64,000 nt of DNA from Puffinus mauretanicus (Eukaryota; Chordata; Aves; Procellariiformes; Procellariidae): positions 152,501 through 216,500 of the forward strand of contig JAJKFH010004101.1 of NCBI GenBank assembly GCA_023333565.1. Direction: 5' to 3'. Position 1 is the first letter of the stretch; each line of letters opens with the position of its first letter. The notes below the pieces were generated by a model that searched no databases, was not told the origin of the DNA, and was given only the letters and a program-made list of their open reading frames with translations. The translations under genes were made by a program, and so were the position numbers. This document shows, piece by piece, positions 14,234-26,482 of this stretch.

Positions 14234-15822
14234 ACATGCACACACCTACACATGCACATGCATCATGTAGATGTACAAGCAAGCTCAATTTCCAGAATCT
14301 ATAAAGGTCGGAGTTTTTTTTCTTTTAAGGTGATCTGTAGTCTTGTAGCCAAGGAATGACACGTGGCCAACTACACAGCTTGCAGGTCAAAAGGTAGAGC
14401 TGATTTAAGGTCTTCCTTTGACCAACTGTATTCTTAATTGTTTCTCTAGGTTTGTTATGAATTTGGCTGTGGTTCTGGGCACGGATTCTTTGCTTCTTTT
14501 TCCCTGAAACAGGATACAAACATTTCAACCAGATATTTTCTGTATAGGATCACAGTAAAGTTTTTTTTTTTTAATTAGTTTAGTAATCGTATCTGGCCTA
14601 GACTACCACATAAATAACTTTGTAATCATGTCTAGAAATATTCAAATTGTTTTTATCAAGTATAATTCAAGTGTTAGTATTAAGTAACTCAGATGGTTAG
14701 CTATGACACTGCTTGGTAAGGCTATAAAACCTAGATTAAGAATGTATGCAAGATATTTTAAAAAGAGGAAAATTGATTTTTCTATTCAGAAGGGCTTTAC
14801 GTTGAAACTATTAGAACTAAACTAGATCACTCTTAGCTACAACTGAATATATAAAGTTGGCAGAAAAAAAAAAAAGGACAGTATAAACACATGATAATGC
14901 AATATAAACTGCCTGTAAACAGTTTTGAAAAACTGAATCTGAATCTGTTCTATTGATGGTCACAGACCACACAGCTGTGCAAGGAAAGAAATAAACTTAG
15001 AACATCAAACAATGAAAAATTCTATAAGAAAGAAGTACTGATAATGTGTGCCAGTTTTCTTTTGTTTTGCTGGGATTAATGTTTTATATGAAATTCACCA
15101 CAGAGAGAAGCAAATCCCGGTAGCTTTAATTTCAGCAGGCAGAAACTTGTCTCTATAGGTGAGGCAAAGTAATGCAAAGGAATTACATCTTGAAGCATGG
15201 GCTTTTAGCGCACACACACATAAAAGGCAAGAAAAAAGAAAACATTGAAAACACCCTTTCCCCAAACAGCCACCTTGAAGATTATAGTATTTGAGAAGAA
15301 ATCAGGTTTTCTATGCTAAATTCCTTTCTTCTGAAATATTTTTTTTCTATCATGCTTTTTTCCGCTGAAGAGAATTTACATTATTTATGTAAAATACATC
15401 ATTTTATAATACCTTGCCATATTTATTTTTATATGTATATACTGTACACCTAAACTTCCTTCTAATTTGATCACATGAGCTTTGTCTTCAAGCAAAGCTA
15501 TTTTAAAACACTTTCTAGAAACCTAAAATGTCAGTCCAGACATTTTTTGATTTAGATTCATTTGTCAGTTAAAACATGACAAGTGTCTAGTCATCTTCCA
15601 GTTATCCGTGGACAGTTTTACTTCAACTGTTTCAAAATATCACTTAAAATGTAGTTTATCTTCCATTTATGGGTCTATTCTTAGTATTTAAAAAAAGATA
15701 GTATACTGTATTTTCTCTATATCTTTGCTCTTATAATTGCTCGTTAATTTAAAAAACTTTAAAAGCACTGGGTATGAATTGTCTATCTAATAGTTTAATA
15801 ACATTAGTTTCCAATTTATTGT
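14234..15822. other. Unique AT-rich DNA between two LTRs
   Basis: Nothing recognisable was seen beyond short homopolymers such as poly-A near 14865-14876. There is no coding signal. Confidence 0.6.
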
Positions 15823-15987
15823 TGTCATGGTTTAACCCCAGCTGGCAACTAAGCATCACAGAGCCGCTTGCTCATTCCCCCCATAGTGGGATGAGGGGAA
15901 AGAGAATTGGAAGGGTAAAAGTGAGAAAACTCATGGGTTGAGACAAGAACAATTTAATAATTGAAATAAAATATAATAATAATAATA

Positions 15988-16040
<53 letters not shown>

Positions 16041-16441
16041 GAAAAGGAAATAACAAAGAGAGAGAAATAAAACCCAAGAAAGACAAGTGATGCAAATGAA
16101 AACAATTGCTCACCACCAGCCAACTGATACCCAGCCAGTCCCTGAGCAGCAGCCCCCCCCGCCAACCTTCCTCTTAGTTTTATTGCAGAGCATGACATCA
16201 TATGGTATGGAATATCCCTTTGGTCAGTTGGGGTCAGCTGTCCCGGCTGTGTCTCCTCCCAACCTACTTGCTGATGGGGTGGTGTGAGGAACAGAAAAAG
16301 CCTTGGCTGTGTAAGCACTGCTCCGCAATAGGTAAAACATCCCTGTATTATCAACACTCTCTTTCCAGCACAGATCCAAAACTTGGCCCCATACTAGCTA
16401 CTATGAAAAAAATTAACTCTACACCAGCCAAAACCAGCACA
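15823..16441 (-). mobile_element. Solo ERV-L-type LTR, minus strand
   Basis: The plus strand reads TGTCATGGTTTAACCCC at the left edge, which is the complement of the ...GGTTAAACCATGACA LTR end. It ends in CCAAAACCAGCACA. The 5-bp sequence ATTGT occurs immediately on both sides (15818-15822 and 16442-16446), a perfect target-site duplication that fixes both ends. Compared with 59989-60506, the U3 differs, so this is a sister subfamily close to the LTR at 47202. The CRE-like site is TGACATCA at 16193-16200, and the TATA region is degraded. The U5/R-side ATT tract is expanded to a (TGA)n microsatellite. Minus-strand poly-Ser and poly-His frames here are artefacts of that repeat. Confidence 0.95.
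15972..16038. repeat. (AAT)n then (ATG)n microsatellite inside the LTR
   Basis: About six AAT triplets run into about seventeen ATG triplets. Sister LTRs have only a short ATT/ATC-rich tract in the corresponding place, before TTTTCCC on the sense strand. Confidence 0.95.
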
Positions 16442-19427
16442 ATTGTGAGATATTGTTTTTCCTTATGGGAACACTGGAGGAAATAATTTATAACACATGA
16501 TGGACTAGATTAAGTGTAAGAAATGCCTAAAGAGAAAGGAGGTCCTGACTGGATATAGAAAATACTGCAGGAGGGTGCCTTTCGGACATGTTATGTACTC
16601 TAGTACCTACCAGTGGACTGAGAAATATTCATACATTTCTTTCCTCAATAAGGAGCATTTTATAACTCTCTTTTCCTGCTGAAATCACTGACCACACTTA
16701 TTTAAGATAAGAGAAAGGTAATTCTCCTGGGGAAAGAAAAGTCTTTACAAGAAGATTCAGGAAATTTGACATCTTCTCCTCATCTGTGCAGCATGCTACT
16801 AGTTTTTGATTTAGCTTTTTAGCACTAACACCTCAGATAAAATCAAGATTTCATCTACAGAGTGAAAGTAATTCTGCAGTGATATTTGCAAATAATTGCA
16901 TTTATTGAAGACAAAGGATGATAAAAGAGCTACTGCATTCATAGGACAGCTTGCAAGTGTTGACTCCTGAATGCTGATCCCCACAGCCAGAAAACCTGTC
17001 TTTGGTTTGGAACAGGTCTCTGCATGTCCACATCACTGATGTATCACCAAACAATGTGATCCTGAAGAGAGAAATGGAGGACAAAACCTCTCCTCAGCTC
17101 TGCATGTATAGGGCTACCATATATCCATATATCTGCCTTGACATGTGTTTTTTTCTATCCAGGTCTCCTCTTGGGATGTATAGTCTACACATGTACCAAT
17201 CTGTTATGTAAGATATATATTTAAAGTTTATACTTTCCAGATACACTAGTCATATTGCCCACACTTTGGGACAGACTAGATTCAAAGTTTGTGATCACAT
17301 ATGCTTATTTCTGTCCAGTAAATGTAAGAGGAAAAGACAAGAGGTCTGTATATGAGGCAGTGCTGGAAGACATCAGTAATTACTCACTGGTTTACATTAT
17401 AAGTATTCACACTTGAAGTACCAGGCAGGTGAGAAAATTGGAAGAAGCTCTTTTCTTAAAAGCTTTTTTGAGGTGCTTAAGCCCTTCTCATCCTGTTCAG
17501 AGTCTGAAAGTTCAAGATTTCATATCTTGATTGAAAGACACAATAAAGGGATAAACATTATTCAGAATAAAAGAAAAGGTTGAAGTATTAGTGAAAGTGG
17601 AGTGGCAGATATTTTTATAATGCTCAGGCTGTTTATCACCCTGGCTAATATTTGCACACCAGGAATAAGAGACTTTTTGTTCTTTCTGAAGTATTCCTTT
17701 CATAAAAATAGGCGAGGAGTCAGGCAAATTGTCAGCATTCCTTCATAAGCAAATTAATATTCTCATATTGCATTAAACAGAGGGGAGGATATGAAGTTAA
17801 TTACTGATCAGCAGGTGACCGGTAAAACATTTAAGTTTTTCTTTGTCAAATTATACATTGTAATGTCCTGCAGAGCAGAAAAAAATCATCCAGATTTTCA
17901 GTGAAAGGCTTAGAAATCTTCAGCTGAAGTAAAGTGCATGGATTTGCTAACTATTCCTGTTTCAAAATGAAAGGTCACACAAGTAATAAAACTAATAAAC
18001 AAGAAAAGCTTACCTACTGAATTTTAAAAAGGGCCTTGCTACTCATTCAAATTCCTTTCTGAAACAATATTCAGATTTTAAGACTTTTCTTTTTTAACAG
18101 ATTCTGCTCTGTCAGAGTTTTTTTGTCCATGTCCTCATATCCCAGTTACTGGGAGATCTGGAGATGCATGTAGGAAACTGGAGTCTGGCTCTACAGTGTC
18201 ATTTGTAGATTTGGGGTCATGGACTAGGGAAAAAAAACAAACAAACAAACAAACAAAAAACCTGAGTTTGTGCACTCTGAAAGATTTATAGTAAAACAAA
18301 AAAATATAACAACATTTACAAAAACTGAATGTGGTCTCTAGGACATTTTGCCACAAATTGCCATTTTTGGAAAAATAATGTTATAAAATGTTTTTTTTTC
18401 ATACTGTAGAAGTATATGACAATGTGTGGACAACACTATAGAAAGTGGTAAAAAGAATAAATTAAGGAAAAAAAAAAAAACCAGAAAGGTCAGGAAAAGC
18501 AGCAGTATCAAAAGCAATAATCTTTATTGAGCCATAGCACAAAAGCAATAAACTGATTTTTCTCTTTCCCTTCCTCCCTTTTTTAAAAAAAGGTTTGTAG
18601 CTGTTAAAGAAATGAGTGGGAATTTTCTTGGTATTGAAGATGTTGGAACTTCACTGTCGTAAAGACTTCAATGAGCAGTCTTATTCCTAATCCCAAACTG
18701 TGATATTAAAAATAACTGGTAGGGCAAGTGAACAGTTCTATGCCACAACTCTGTACAACTTCTTTTTTCTCTTTGTCTGGTACATTGCAGCAGAAGAGTG
18801 TCATCAAGACTGGGAAGTTCCTGGGGAAGCAATGTAGAGATCTGAAATTGGGGGGGGGGGGGGGGGTTGGAATACATATTCACTCATTACTTTCTTGCCC
18901 CCATCAAGATACACCAGTTTTTAGGGTTGACTAAGCCTGTAAAGTTGTGTGCATCTTAGGAATTCAGTGTTCTAATGGGTTCTGTTGTTTCATGGCTGCA
19001 TGAAATCTAACTAAATAATGTTTGTTTACCTTTCAAAGGAATATCAAACATCTCATTCAACAAAAGGCTAGAAAATTTACACATAATTGCATCAGGGAGA
19101 GCTGCAAAGGAAGGGATATCTGACCTGCTGACATACTTAACGGCTATGTTACACTGACTGCCTCAATTTAGGGAAGCCTAATTAGAACCTTCTACTTGCT
19201 AAGCCATGATTTCATCTTTACTTTCTCACAGAAATGAGCTCTTTCCTCATGTTTGGCGATGTGGGACTCAGGTGGCAATGGAATGCTGAATTATTGAAAA
19301 TAAAATGCACAAAATTAAGACACATTTATCCCTTAGTGCAATATGGAACCTTACTAGAAGAAAAAACAATAACCTTCACCATGTGTTGTCACTCATGAGT
19401 TGGACCAGGAGTTGTGGCATGAAAATT
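16442..19427. other. Unique DNA, no gene recognised
   Basis: No exon or transposon is recognised. Simple repeats present: (CAAA)n at 18233-18258, poly-A at about 18470-18480 and a 17-base G run at 18850-18866. Confidence 0.6.
18850..18866 (+). repeat. Poly-G run (17 G)
   Basis: Uninterrupted G run, able to form G-quadruplex structures and prone to length error in sequencing. Confidence 0.9.
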
Positions 19428-20770
19428 TGTGATCATGGGATAACTGGTGGGAAGGGACTTCAGGAGGTCTCGGTTGCTCAGAGGAGGACCAGCTACGGGA
19501 TCAGAAGTTGGTGTTTAGGGTTTAACCTAGCAGATCTTGAAAACTTCCAAGGATGGGGGCTGCACAAACAGTCTAGGCAATCTTCTCCACTGTTGTGGAA
19601 CAGGTCCCTGTGGGGAAAAAGTTTCTCCTTATATCCACATGAAACCACCCCTGGTTCAATTTATGCCAATTGTCCCCCATCCTCCCATCTTGCACCTTGC
19701 ATGCATCTTGTGAAGAGCCTGGCTCCATCTCCTCCATAACCTCCCTGTAGGCACTCACAGGCTGCAGTTACGTTCCTCTGAAGCTATTCCTGCTCCAGCC
19801 GGAATAAGTCCCACATCCCTCAGCCTCTCTTCACAGGGCAAGTTCTCCAGCCCCCACTGTCTTTGCGGCACTCTGCTGAACTTGGGTTTATGAATGTGTT
19901 TCTTGTATTGGGGTGCCCAAAACTGGGCACACTGTTGCAGACATGGTCTAACAAGTGCTGAATAGAGGGGGATAATCACTCATGATCTGGTGGCCATGCT
20001 GTTGTTCATATAGCCCACAATGCTGTTGGCTGCATTTGCTGCCAGGTTGTACATCAGGCTCAGACTCAGTTTGCTGCGGCCTTGGCACTGGTTTGGTGCA
20101 GACTTGGCACCACGGCCTTTCCCAAAGAACTGATCCCAGCATGTCCAACCCCAGCCTCTGGCATTACCAGGGCTCCTCTGTCCCAAGGGTGGGAGTTTCA
20201 TGTTTCTCTCTGCTGAATTTCATAAGCTTCCTACCAATCCATTTCTCCAACCTGCCTAGGTCCCTCTGGGTGGTGTCCCCATCCTTGAATATATCAGCTG
20301 GTCCCCCACCCCCAAATTGGTGTCATCTTTAAACCTGATGAGAATGCACTCTGTTATCTCCTCCAGGTCATTGGTAAAGACATTGAACAGGACATGTCCC
20401 GGTACAGATCTCTGAAGTATTTCATTTGTTACTAGTCTCCAGGTAGAACATGACCCATTAACCATAAGCTTTTGAGTTCAACTATTCAATCAGTTTATTA
20501 CCCTTCTGGTTTTCCATTACCTGGACTCTATCTTTGAAACAGGAATACTGTTTAAAGTCCTGCTAAAATTCACATCAATTATATTCACTTTTCTCCTCTC
20601 TTCCCCAAATCCCCTGATTTTATTACAGAAGTCAATCAAGTTGGTCAGGCATCATTTACCTTTTGTCAAGTCATGCTGGCTGTTCCCAATCACCTTCTTT
20701 TCCTTTATGTACTCAGAAATGTGTTTCAAGAGGACTTGCTCCATTCTGACAAACATCAAGCTCCAATACA
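19428..20770 (-). mobile_element. Old CR1 LINE, 3' UTR plus ORF2 C-terminal portion
   Basis: Read on the minus strand, this block is collinear with the last 1.3 kb of a CR1 element. From left to right it shows the 3' UTR, the ORF2 C-terminal region ('...GAAGAGCCTGGCTCC...', '...GCCCAAAACTGGGCACA...') and then reverse-transcriptase-region sequence ('CCTCCAGGTCATTGGTAAAG', 'TCATGCTGGCTGTTCCCAA'). It carries many substitutions, indels and stops in all frames, so ORF2 is dead. It appears older than the CR1 copies at 21118 and 30873. The left edge is degraded and approximate. Confidence 0.88.
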
Positions 20771-21117
20771 TATACTATAGATCAGTATGCCTTTTGGTAT
20801 GCATACTCCTGTGAGACCTGGTCTCTACATACTGCCATTATTTCCATAGAAATTTTCAGTTATCTATTAAGCTGTAACTTATCTCACAGTTATGAGACAG
20901 TAGAAAGGGAAACATAAAGTTTATAAAATTGTAGGTACTAACAGGTTAATGGGTTTAGAAAGATGAACTAGTTAACTTGAAAAAAAAAATCAAAAAAGAA
21001 ATTTGCCAGTCTTCTCTCACATTCATTTGACGCTTACTCCAAGCAACAGGCATAGACACAAGGGATCAAATAAGTTGGAACATGAATACAGTGAGCAACT
21101 ACACATCCCATGATTTG
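20771..21117. other. Spacer between two CR1 copies
   Basis: No recognisable feature. The two flanking CR1 copies lie on opposite strands, about 350 bp apart. Confidence 0.5.
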
Positions 21118-22287
21118 AGAGAGCCAGCATGGCTTCACCAAGGGCAAGTCTTGCCTGACCAGCCTGGTGGCCTTCTATGATGCAGTGACTACATCAGTGG
21201 ACAAGGGAAGAGCTACTGATGTCATCTATCTGGACTTCTCTAAGGCCTTTGACACGGCCCCCCACAACATCCTTCACTCTAAATTGGAGAGATACAGATT
21301 TGATGGATGGACATTCGGTGGATAAGGAATTGGCTGGATGGTCACATCCAGAGAGTAGTGGTCAATGGCTCAATGTCCGGATGGAGATTAGTGACAAGTG
21401 GTGCCACTCAAGGGTCTGTATTGGGACTAGTACTGTTTAATATCTTCATCAATGACATACACAGTGGGATCGAGTGCACCCTCAGCAAGTTTGCAAACGA
21501 CCCCAAGCTGAGTGGTGCGGTCCACACGCTTGAGGGATGGGATGCCATCCAGAGGGACCTGGACAAGCTCGAGAAGTGGGCCCGTGTGAACCTCATGAAG
21601 TTCAACAAAGCCAAGTGCAGGGTCCTGCACCTGGATTGGGGCAATCCGCGGTATCAATACAGGCTGGGGGATGAAGGGATTGAGAACAGCCCAGCCAAGA
21701 AGGACTTGGAGGTACTAGTGGATGAAAAGCTGGACATGAGCCAGCAATGTGTGCTCACACCCCAGAATCATATCCTGGGCTGCATCAAAAGAAGCATGGC
21801 CAGCAGGTGGAGGGAGGTGATTCTGCCCCTCTACTCTGCTCTGGTCAGACACCACCTGGAGTATTGCATCCAGCTCTAGAGACCTCAATAAAAGAAAGAC
21901 ATGGATCTGTTGGAGTGAGTCCAGAGGAGGGCCACAAAAATGGTCAGAGGGATGGAACACCTCTCCTATGAAGAAAGGCTGAGAGAGTTGGGGTTGTTCA
22001 GCCTGGAGAAGAGAAGGCTTCAGGGAGATCTGATTGCTGCCTTTCAGTACTTAAAGGGGGCTTATAAGAAAGATGGGGGCAGACTTTTTAGTAGGGCCTG
22101 TTGTGACAGGACAAGGAGGAATGGTTTTGAACTAAAAGAGGGTAGATTCAGACTAGATATAAGGAAGAAAATTTTTAGAATGAGGGTGGTGAAAGACTGG
22201 CACAGGTTGCCCAGAGAGGTGGTAGATGCCCCATCCCTGGACACATTCAAGGTGAGGTTGGGCGGGGCTCTGAGTAACCTGCTCTAG
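21118..22287 (+). pseudogene. CR1 ORF2 C-terminal half (reverse transcriptase), broken
   Basis: ORF2 encodes the endonuclease/reverse transcriptase that copies CR1 RNA into the genome. The frame opens with the HGFTKG box and the motif A region YLDFSKAFD (21227 onward, frame beginning 21221), then shifts near 21305-21323. It continues in another frame from 21307 through the GSVLG box and the motif C region. The normal FADD is FAND here (21490-21501), so the first of the two adjacent catalytic aspartates is lost. Three in-frame stops (TAG at 21877, then TAA and TGA) interrupt it before the C-terminal domain resumes in the same frame at 21940 and ends at 22287. This copy cannot make an active enzyme. 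Confidence 0.9.
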
Positions 22288-22381
22288 TTGAAGATGTCCC
22301 TGTCCATGGCAGGGGGGTTGAACTAGATGACCTTTAAAGGTCCCTTTCAACCCAAATCATTCTATGATTCTATGATTCTAT
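21118..22381 (+). mobile_element. CR1 LINE, 5'-truncated, with ORF2 remnant and 3' end
   Basis: This is a CR1 retroposon beginning inside the reverse transcriptase domain ('CAGCATGGCTTCACCAAGGG') and ending in the terminal repeat ATTCTATGATTCTATGATTC. Its ORF2 portion is described separately. The 3' UTR is about 90 bp (22288-22381). It resembles the minus-strand copy at 30873-32145 most closely, so both probably belong to one CR1 subfamily. Confidence 0.95.
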
Positions 22382-23966
22382 CCCACGCTTTTTAAAGCAT
22401 GAACTACTGTTACAAGAAAATACAGCAGAGAGAAATCCTGTAGCATCCTTTTTTTTTCCAGAGAAAATGAATTATAAGTCCATATAGCAACAGCTATCCA
22501 AATGATCTAAGAAACTATCTAAATGTTGGGTTTTTTTCCCCAATAATACCTCTGTGCTTTCAGATCTCTTCATGCCCCACATGAAGTCACAACTCTGAAC
22601 ACTGGGATTTCGAATCAAACTGTGGCAGAAATTCTTTTCTGAATTCTGCTCTTCTGGAAATTACATGTGACTGAGCTTCAAGTTTCCACTTGTTTTTACT
22701 ATGATAGGTAGAGTACAAAGAAGGGCAGAGGGACTGGTTGGATCTAAGCTGAATTTGCCTGAATTAAGGTTTTGATATGGGGTGATGAGGAAAGTCTATG
22801 AACTGTAGGGAAAGTAGTGTCTCTACCTGTTCACAGGGAATAAGTTTACGGGTGCCTTCAACATTATGCCTCATTTCAACACTGCCTATATCAAGAAAAA
22901 TACCCTTGATTGTTAATCGCTGGCAAAGAGTTTCATTTCTCTGGTTAGTGATATCTAAGTGAAAGTGTAGTGTTACTGGGTATCATCTATGAGGGTGAAC
23001 AAATTTTGACATTTTTTTAAGCTGCATTTTTCCATTTTCTGGGAGTTTTCAATTTACTGATCTCAACAGCCTTGGAGGGTAAAACTAAATGATGACATAG
23101 GCTTACTTGCATTGTCTTCTCCCATCATTGAAGACTTTAACATCCATATTCAGTGCAGGAGTTGCTTCTTAGCATATGTTCATACAGAATGTAACACAAT
23201 GGGATACTTGATTTTAGTTAAAGCCATTAAGGCTGCCACAAAGCAAATAATTTCAGGTTTGCGCTACCCCATAAAACCTAATACGGAAATAGAACTGGTA
23301 AGGAAAATTTTAAAAATACTAATGTAAATAACCTATATGTAAGATTTAAATAAGTATATTTATATTGGAATTAAAATCAGATCAATAGTACTCATTCACT
23401 ACCTACATAAAGCCTTCTTTTTGATGTCAAAATGTCAGGAACTGATTGCATATTGATTTTAACGCAATTTAGATGCAGTCTTTTCAGGATATGATCTACC
23501 ATAAATTTGATGCTCTGGTGCAAGTGCATAAAACATCTGCCTGTAAATACTATCATACTGTTAGAAAATTCTGGAATACTGTATATTCCTTATAAATAGT
23601 TTATTTTAATTCCTAGAAACATTTTACAAACTTTTTTTTTTCTTGGTATATGACCTCTTATGAAAAAGACCTAGAATATTTCATATGTATTATATTAAAT
23701 GGGCATTGTTACAAGAAAGTATTTTCATAAAAATTTGTAGTATTTTAATGAAGTGTTTTATTTCTACTGAGAATTCATTCTTGATCGTTAAAATTTTGTT
23801 GAAAACCTAATGTTGCTGTGGAATATTCTATTACTCACGAGCTTCTTTTTGTGTTCTTCATTTTTGTTAAACTAAGATTGTTTATTCTTGGATTGTGTTT
23901 GTGCTTTGAGAACCTGTGTGCTGCTCATAGCAGCAAACTGAATGTGCACAGGACCATTCTCTAACA
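22382..23966. other. Unique DNA, no gene recognised
   Basis: No exon, RNA gene or repeat family is recognised. Short open frames have no recognisable domain. Confidence 0.55.
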
Positions 23967-24170
23967 CTGAGAAATTTTTTACGATGAGGGTGGTGAGACA
24001 CTGGAACAGGTTGCCCAGAGATGTTATGGATGTTCCATCCTTGGAAGCGTTCAAAGTCAGGTTGGATGGGACTTTGAGTTGCTGATCTAGTGAAAGATGG
24101 CAGAGGACTAGATGATCTTTGAAGGTCCCTTTCAACCCAAGCCATTCTATGATTCTATAAGATTCTATGA
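23967..24170 (+). mobile_element. CR1 LINE, 3'-terminal fragment
   Basis: It starts at the end of ORF2 ('GAGGGTGGTGAGACACTGGA', the RMRVVRHW-like region) and runs to the terminal ATTCTATGATTCTATAAGATTCTATGA-type repeat. About 200 bp survive. The sequence is close to the 3' ends at 22200-22381 and 30873-31080. Confidence 0.93.
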
Positions 24171-26341
24171 ACCTGTGTACATGCCCAGAAATAAATGCCC
24201 TGAAGCTCCTTCAGTTCTGTCAAAGCTCCCTGCAAATCTGACTAGGACCATGGTGTCGATGCTTTTATCAAGTAATATCCATGAATTCTCTCTGCTATTG
24301 CTTTGCAATCATGTCAGATTGCATGTGTTGACTGCAAGAACGTTGCATTACAGTTAAATATTATCACAAAACCTTCTGCCTTATGCTGCACCCAACAGAA
24401 CTTCCACAAAAGTCACCTAGTAATCCCTCCTCTACAGAGCTAAGTTGCTTTTCAAAAGTCAGTTGAAGGGGAAATATTTTATTACTTTAACATGGAGTTA
24501 CTTTACACTAAGATTGGAGTGAATTAAATCACCTTTGTCTTTCCCTTTATTCCCGTCCCTTGCAATTAAATTTAAACTTGTTTACATTCTTGTAAATAAG
24601 AGTAAATTGGGAATCCATAGAATTTAGGGAAAAACAAAAGAGGATGAAGCTTTGAGTAATTGTGAGTGCAGGTAAGTGTACTGCAAAGCAACTGAGAACT
24701 GCTTTGGACATTTTTTTAAACAAACTTTAAAAGTAGGATAATGTAGAAGTACCATTTGCAATTTTTACACATCACGATGTCTCAGTTTATTCTGGCTGCT
24801 CACCATGAATTCAATTTTCAAGATTGAAAATTTCTTTGATTCTGAAAGAAAACTCTTTCTTTTGAAGCTTCTTTGCAACCAATTCACTTGAAGATCAAAT
24901 GGTTAAACAAAGAGAACATAAAACTGATAAAGATAGGGATGGCATTAAAGAAAACTATTGTAGTAAAGGCCTGACTTGAGGAGTTTGAAGCCAACAAAAG
25001 TATTTATAGTGAGAATTCTGGAAAGATGGATGGTTAATGATAGTTGCTATAAACTAAATACACCAACAGTCCTAGTTATACCTGTATTCTAGAGAGATAA
25101 ACAATAGATAAAACTATTTCTGCTATAATTTCAGAAAAAAAAAAAAAAAAAACCACTGCAGAGAATTTGTTCCTTCTCTCTCATTTTCAAGTTTCTATTA
25201 TTTTATTGCAATAATTGACTAGAACTTAAATTAACCAATTCCATATCTGTTCTCTCATAACAACAAAAATAAGCTCAAAGAAACCACATAAGACATACAT
25301 TTCATATTTCTTTGCATTAAGAAATGTTCCCTCTTTCTCATAAAGTTGAAGACAGTTACAGCAAATATTCCAAAGGAAGTTATGGAAAGGGCTAGCTGTC
25401 TCCTGTGTTTGAAATGACTTCAGATGTGCAAGATTCAATTTCGTACTTCTGCAATAAAACAATCTGAGAGTGCAAAGGCCTTAACAAAGTGGAAAAAGAT
25501 TTGCCTGACAGTTTATGAATTACAGTGCAGATACACTTAGAAAAATATATAACCTCTTTAAAAAACTGTGACTAATCAGGACAAATGGGCCTCACATCTA
25601 CAACACGCAGATAATGTGATAAGAAAAATGATGTATAAGTTGTATTTGTTAATAATAATTAAGACATTTACCAACCGCAAACTGAACAATAAAAATCTAG
25701 AATCTAACAATCAGAGAAACACATGTACTTTTCTATCAAAATATTTTTGGGAAGGCTTTGTAAAGTCCATGGTTTAAAAAACAAAACAAAACACAAAAGT
25801 GGGAAATTATCAGTTTCAGCTGGCCACTAATTATCATTATTTCTGTGTAAGTGCACACATTGTTTCTATGCTTAAAAGCGCACTGGAAACAAGCTGCTGC
25901 TGCAGTCTACAAGGAAGTCTAAATATAAATTGTGATGCTATCACTTTGCTAATGGACACCACTGAAAAATTCAACTCCAATAATAATAATTTGCCTTATT
26001 ATTACTGGAGTTTTGTCTTGAATCTCTTCATTATATATGGGAGTAGTAATTTACTTTTCTAGTATCTAAGGTAAGCTCTCTTCCTTCCTTCTCCTTAAGA
26101 ATTATGTCTGAAGAGAAGAAAGAACTGGTGGAGTGTCAGAAAAGGAAATAGGCCAGTAAGTAAGATTTGTTGGTAGTTCAATGTCTTCTGTCATACAATA
26201 TCTGGAGAGATTTCCCAACATGGAATGACTGAAGTGTACATTGGGCTGGGACTTCTAATATAGGTGGCTAAATGTGAAAAAGAGAAGCAAAGGGTGTTAA
26301 CTAGGTAACCTTATAAAACAAAAATAGCTGTTTTGATTACA

Positions 26342-26482
26342 TCTTTTTTTTTTTTTCCCCCCAGCCATCTGATAGCTACTCATTTGTGTATGTGTAGATT
26401 TAAACTGTCTTCTGGCTTTTGGAAGATTTCTTTCTTTTTTTCTTTTTTTTTCCCTTTTTCTTCTTTTTTTCTTTTTTTCCCT
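26342..26482 (+). repeat. Polypyrimidine (T/C) tract
   Basis: Two pyrimidine runs, T14-C7 near 26342-26364 and a CTTTTTT-rich tract at 26427-26482, are separated by about 60 bp. The second ends in CCCTAG, superficially like a 3' splice site, but no exon follows. Confidence 0.85.

Noticed and set aside
15872..16357. 161-codon minus-strand frame with long poly-Ser (poly-His in another frame)
   Set aside because: Product of the TGA microsatellite inside a solo LTR.
19305..19739. 144-codon plus-strand frame
   Set aside because: Runs into the antisense of an old CR1; no domain.
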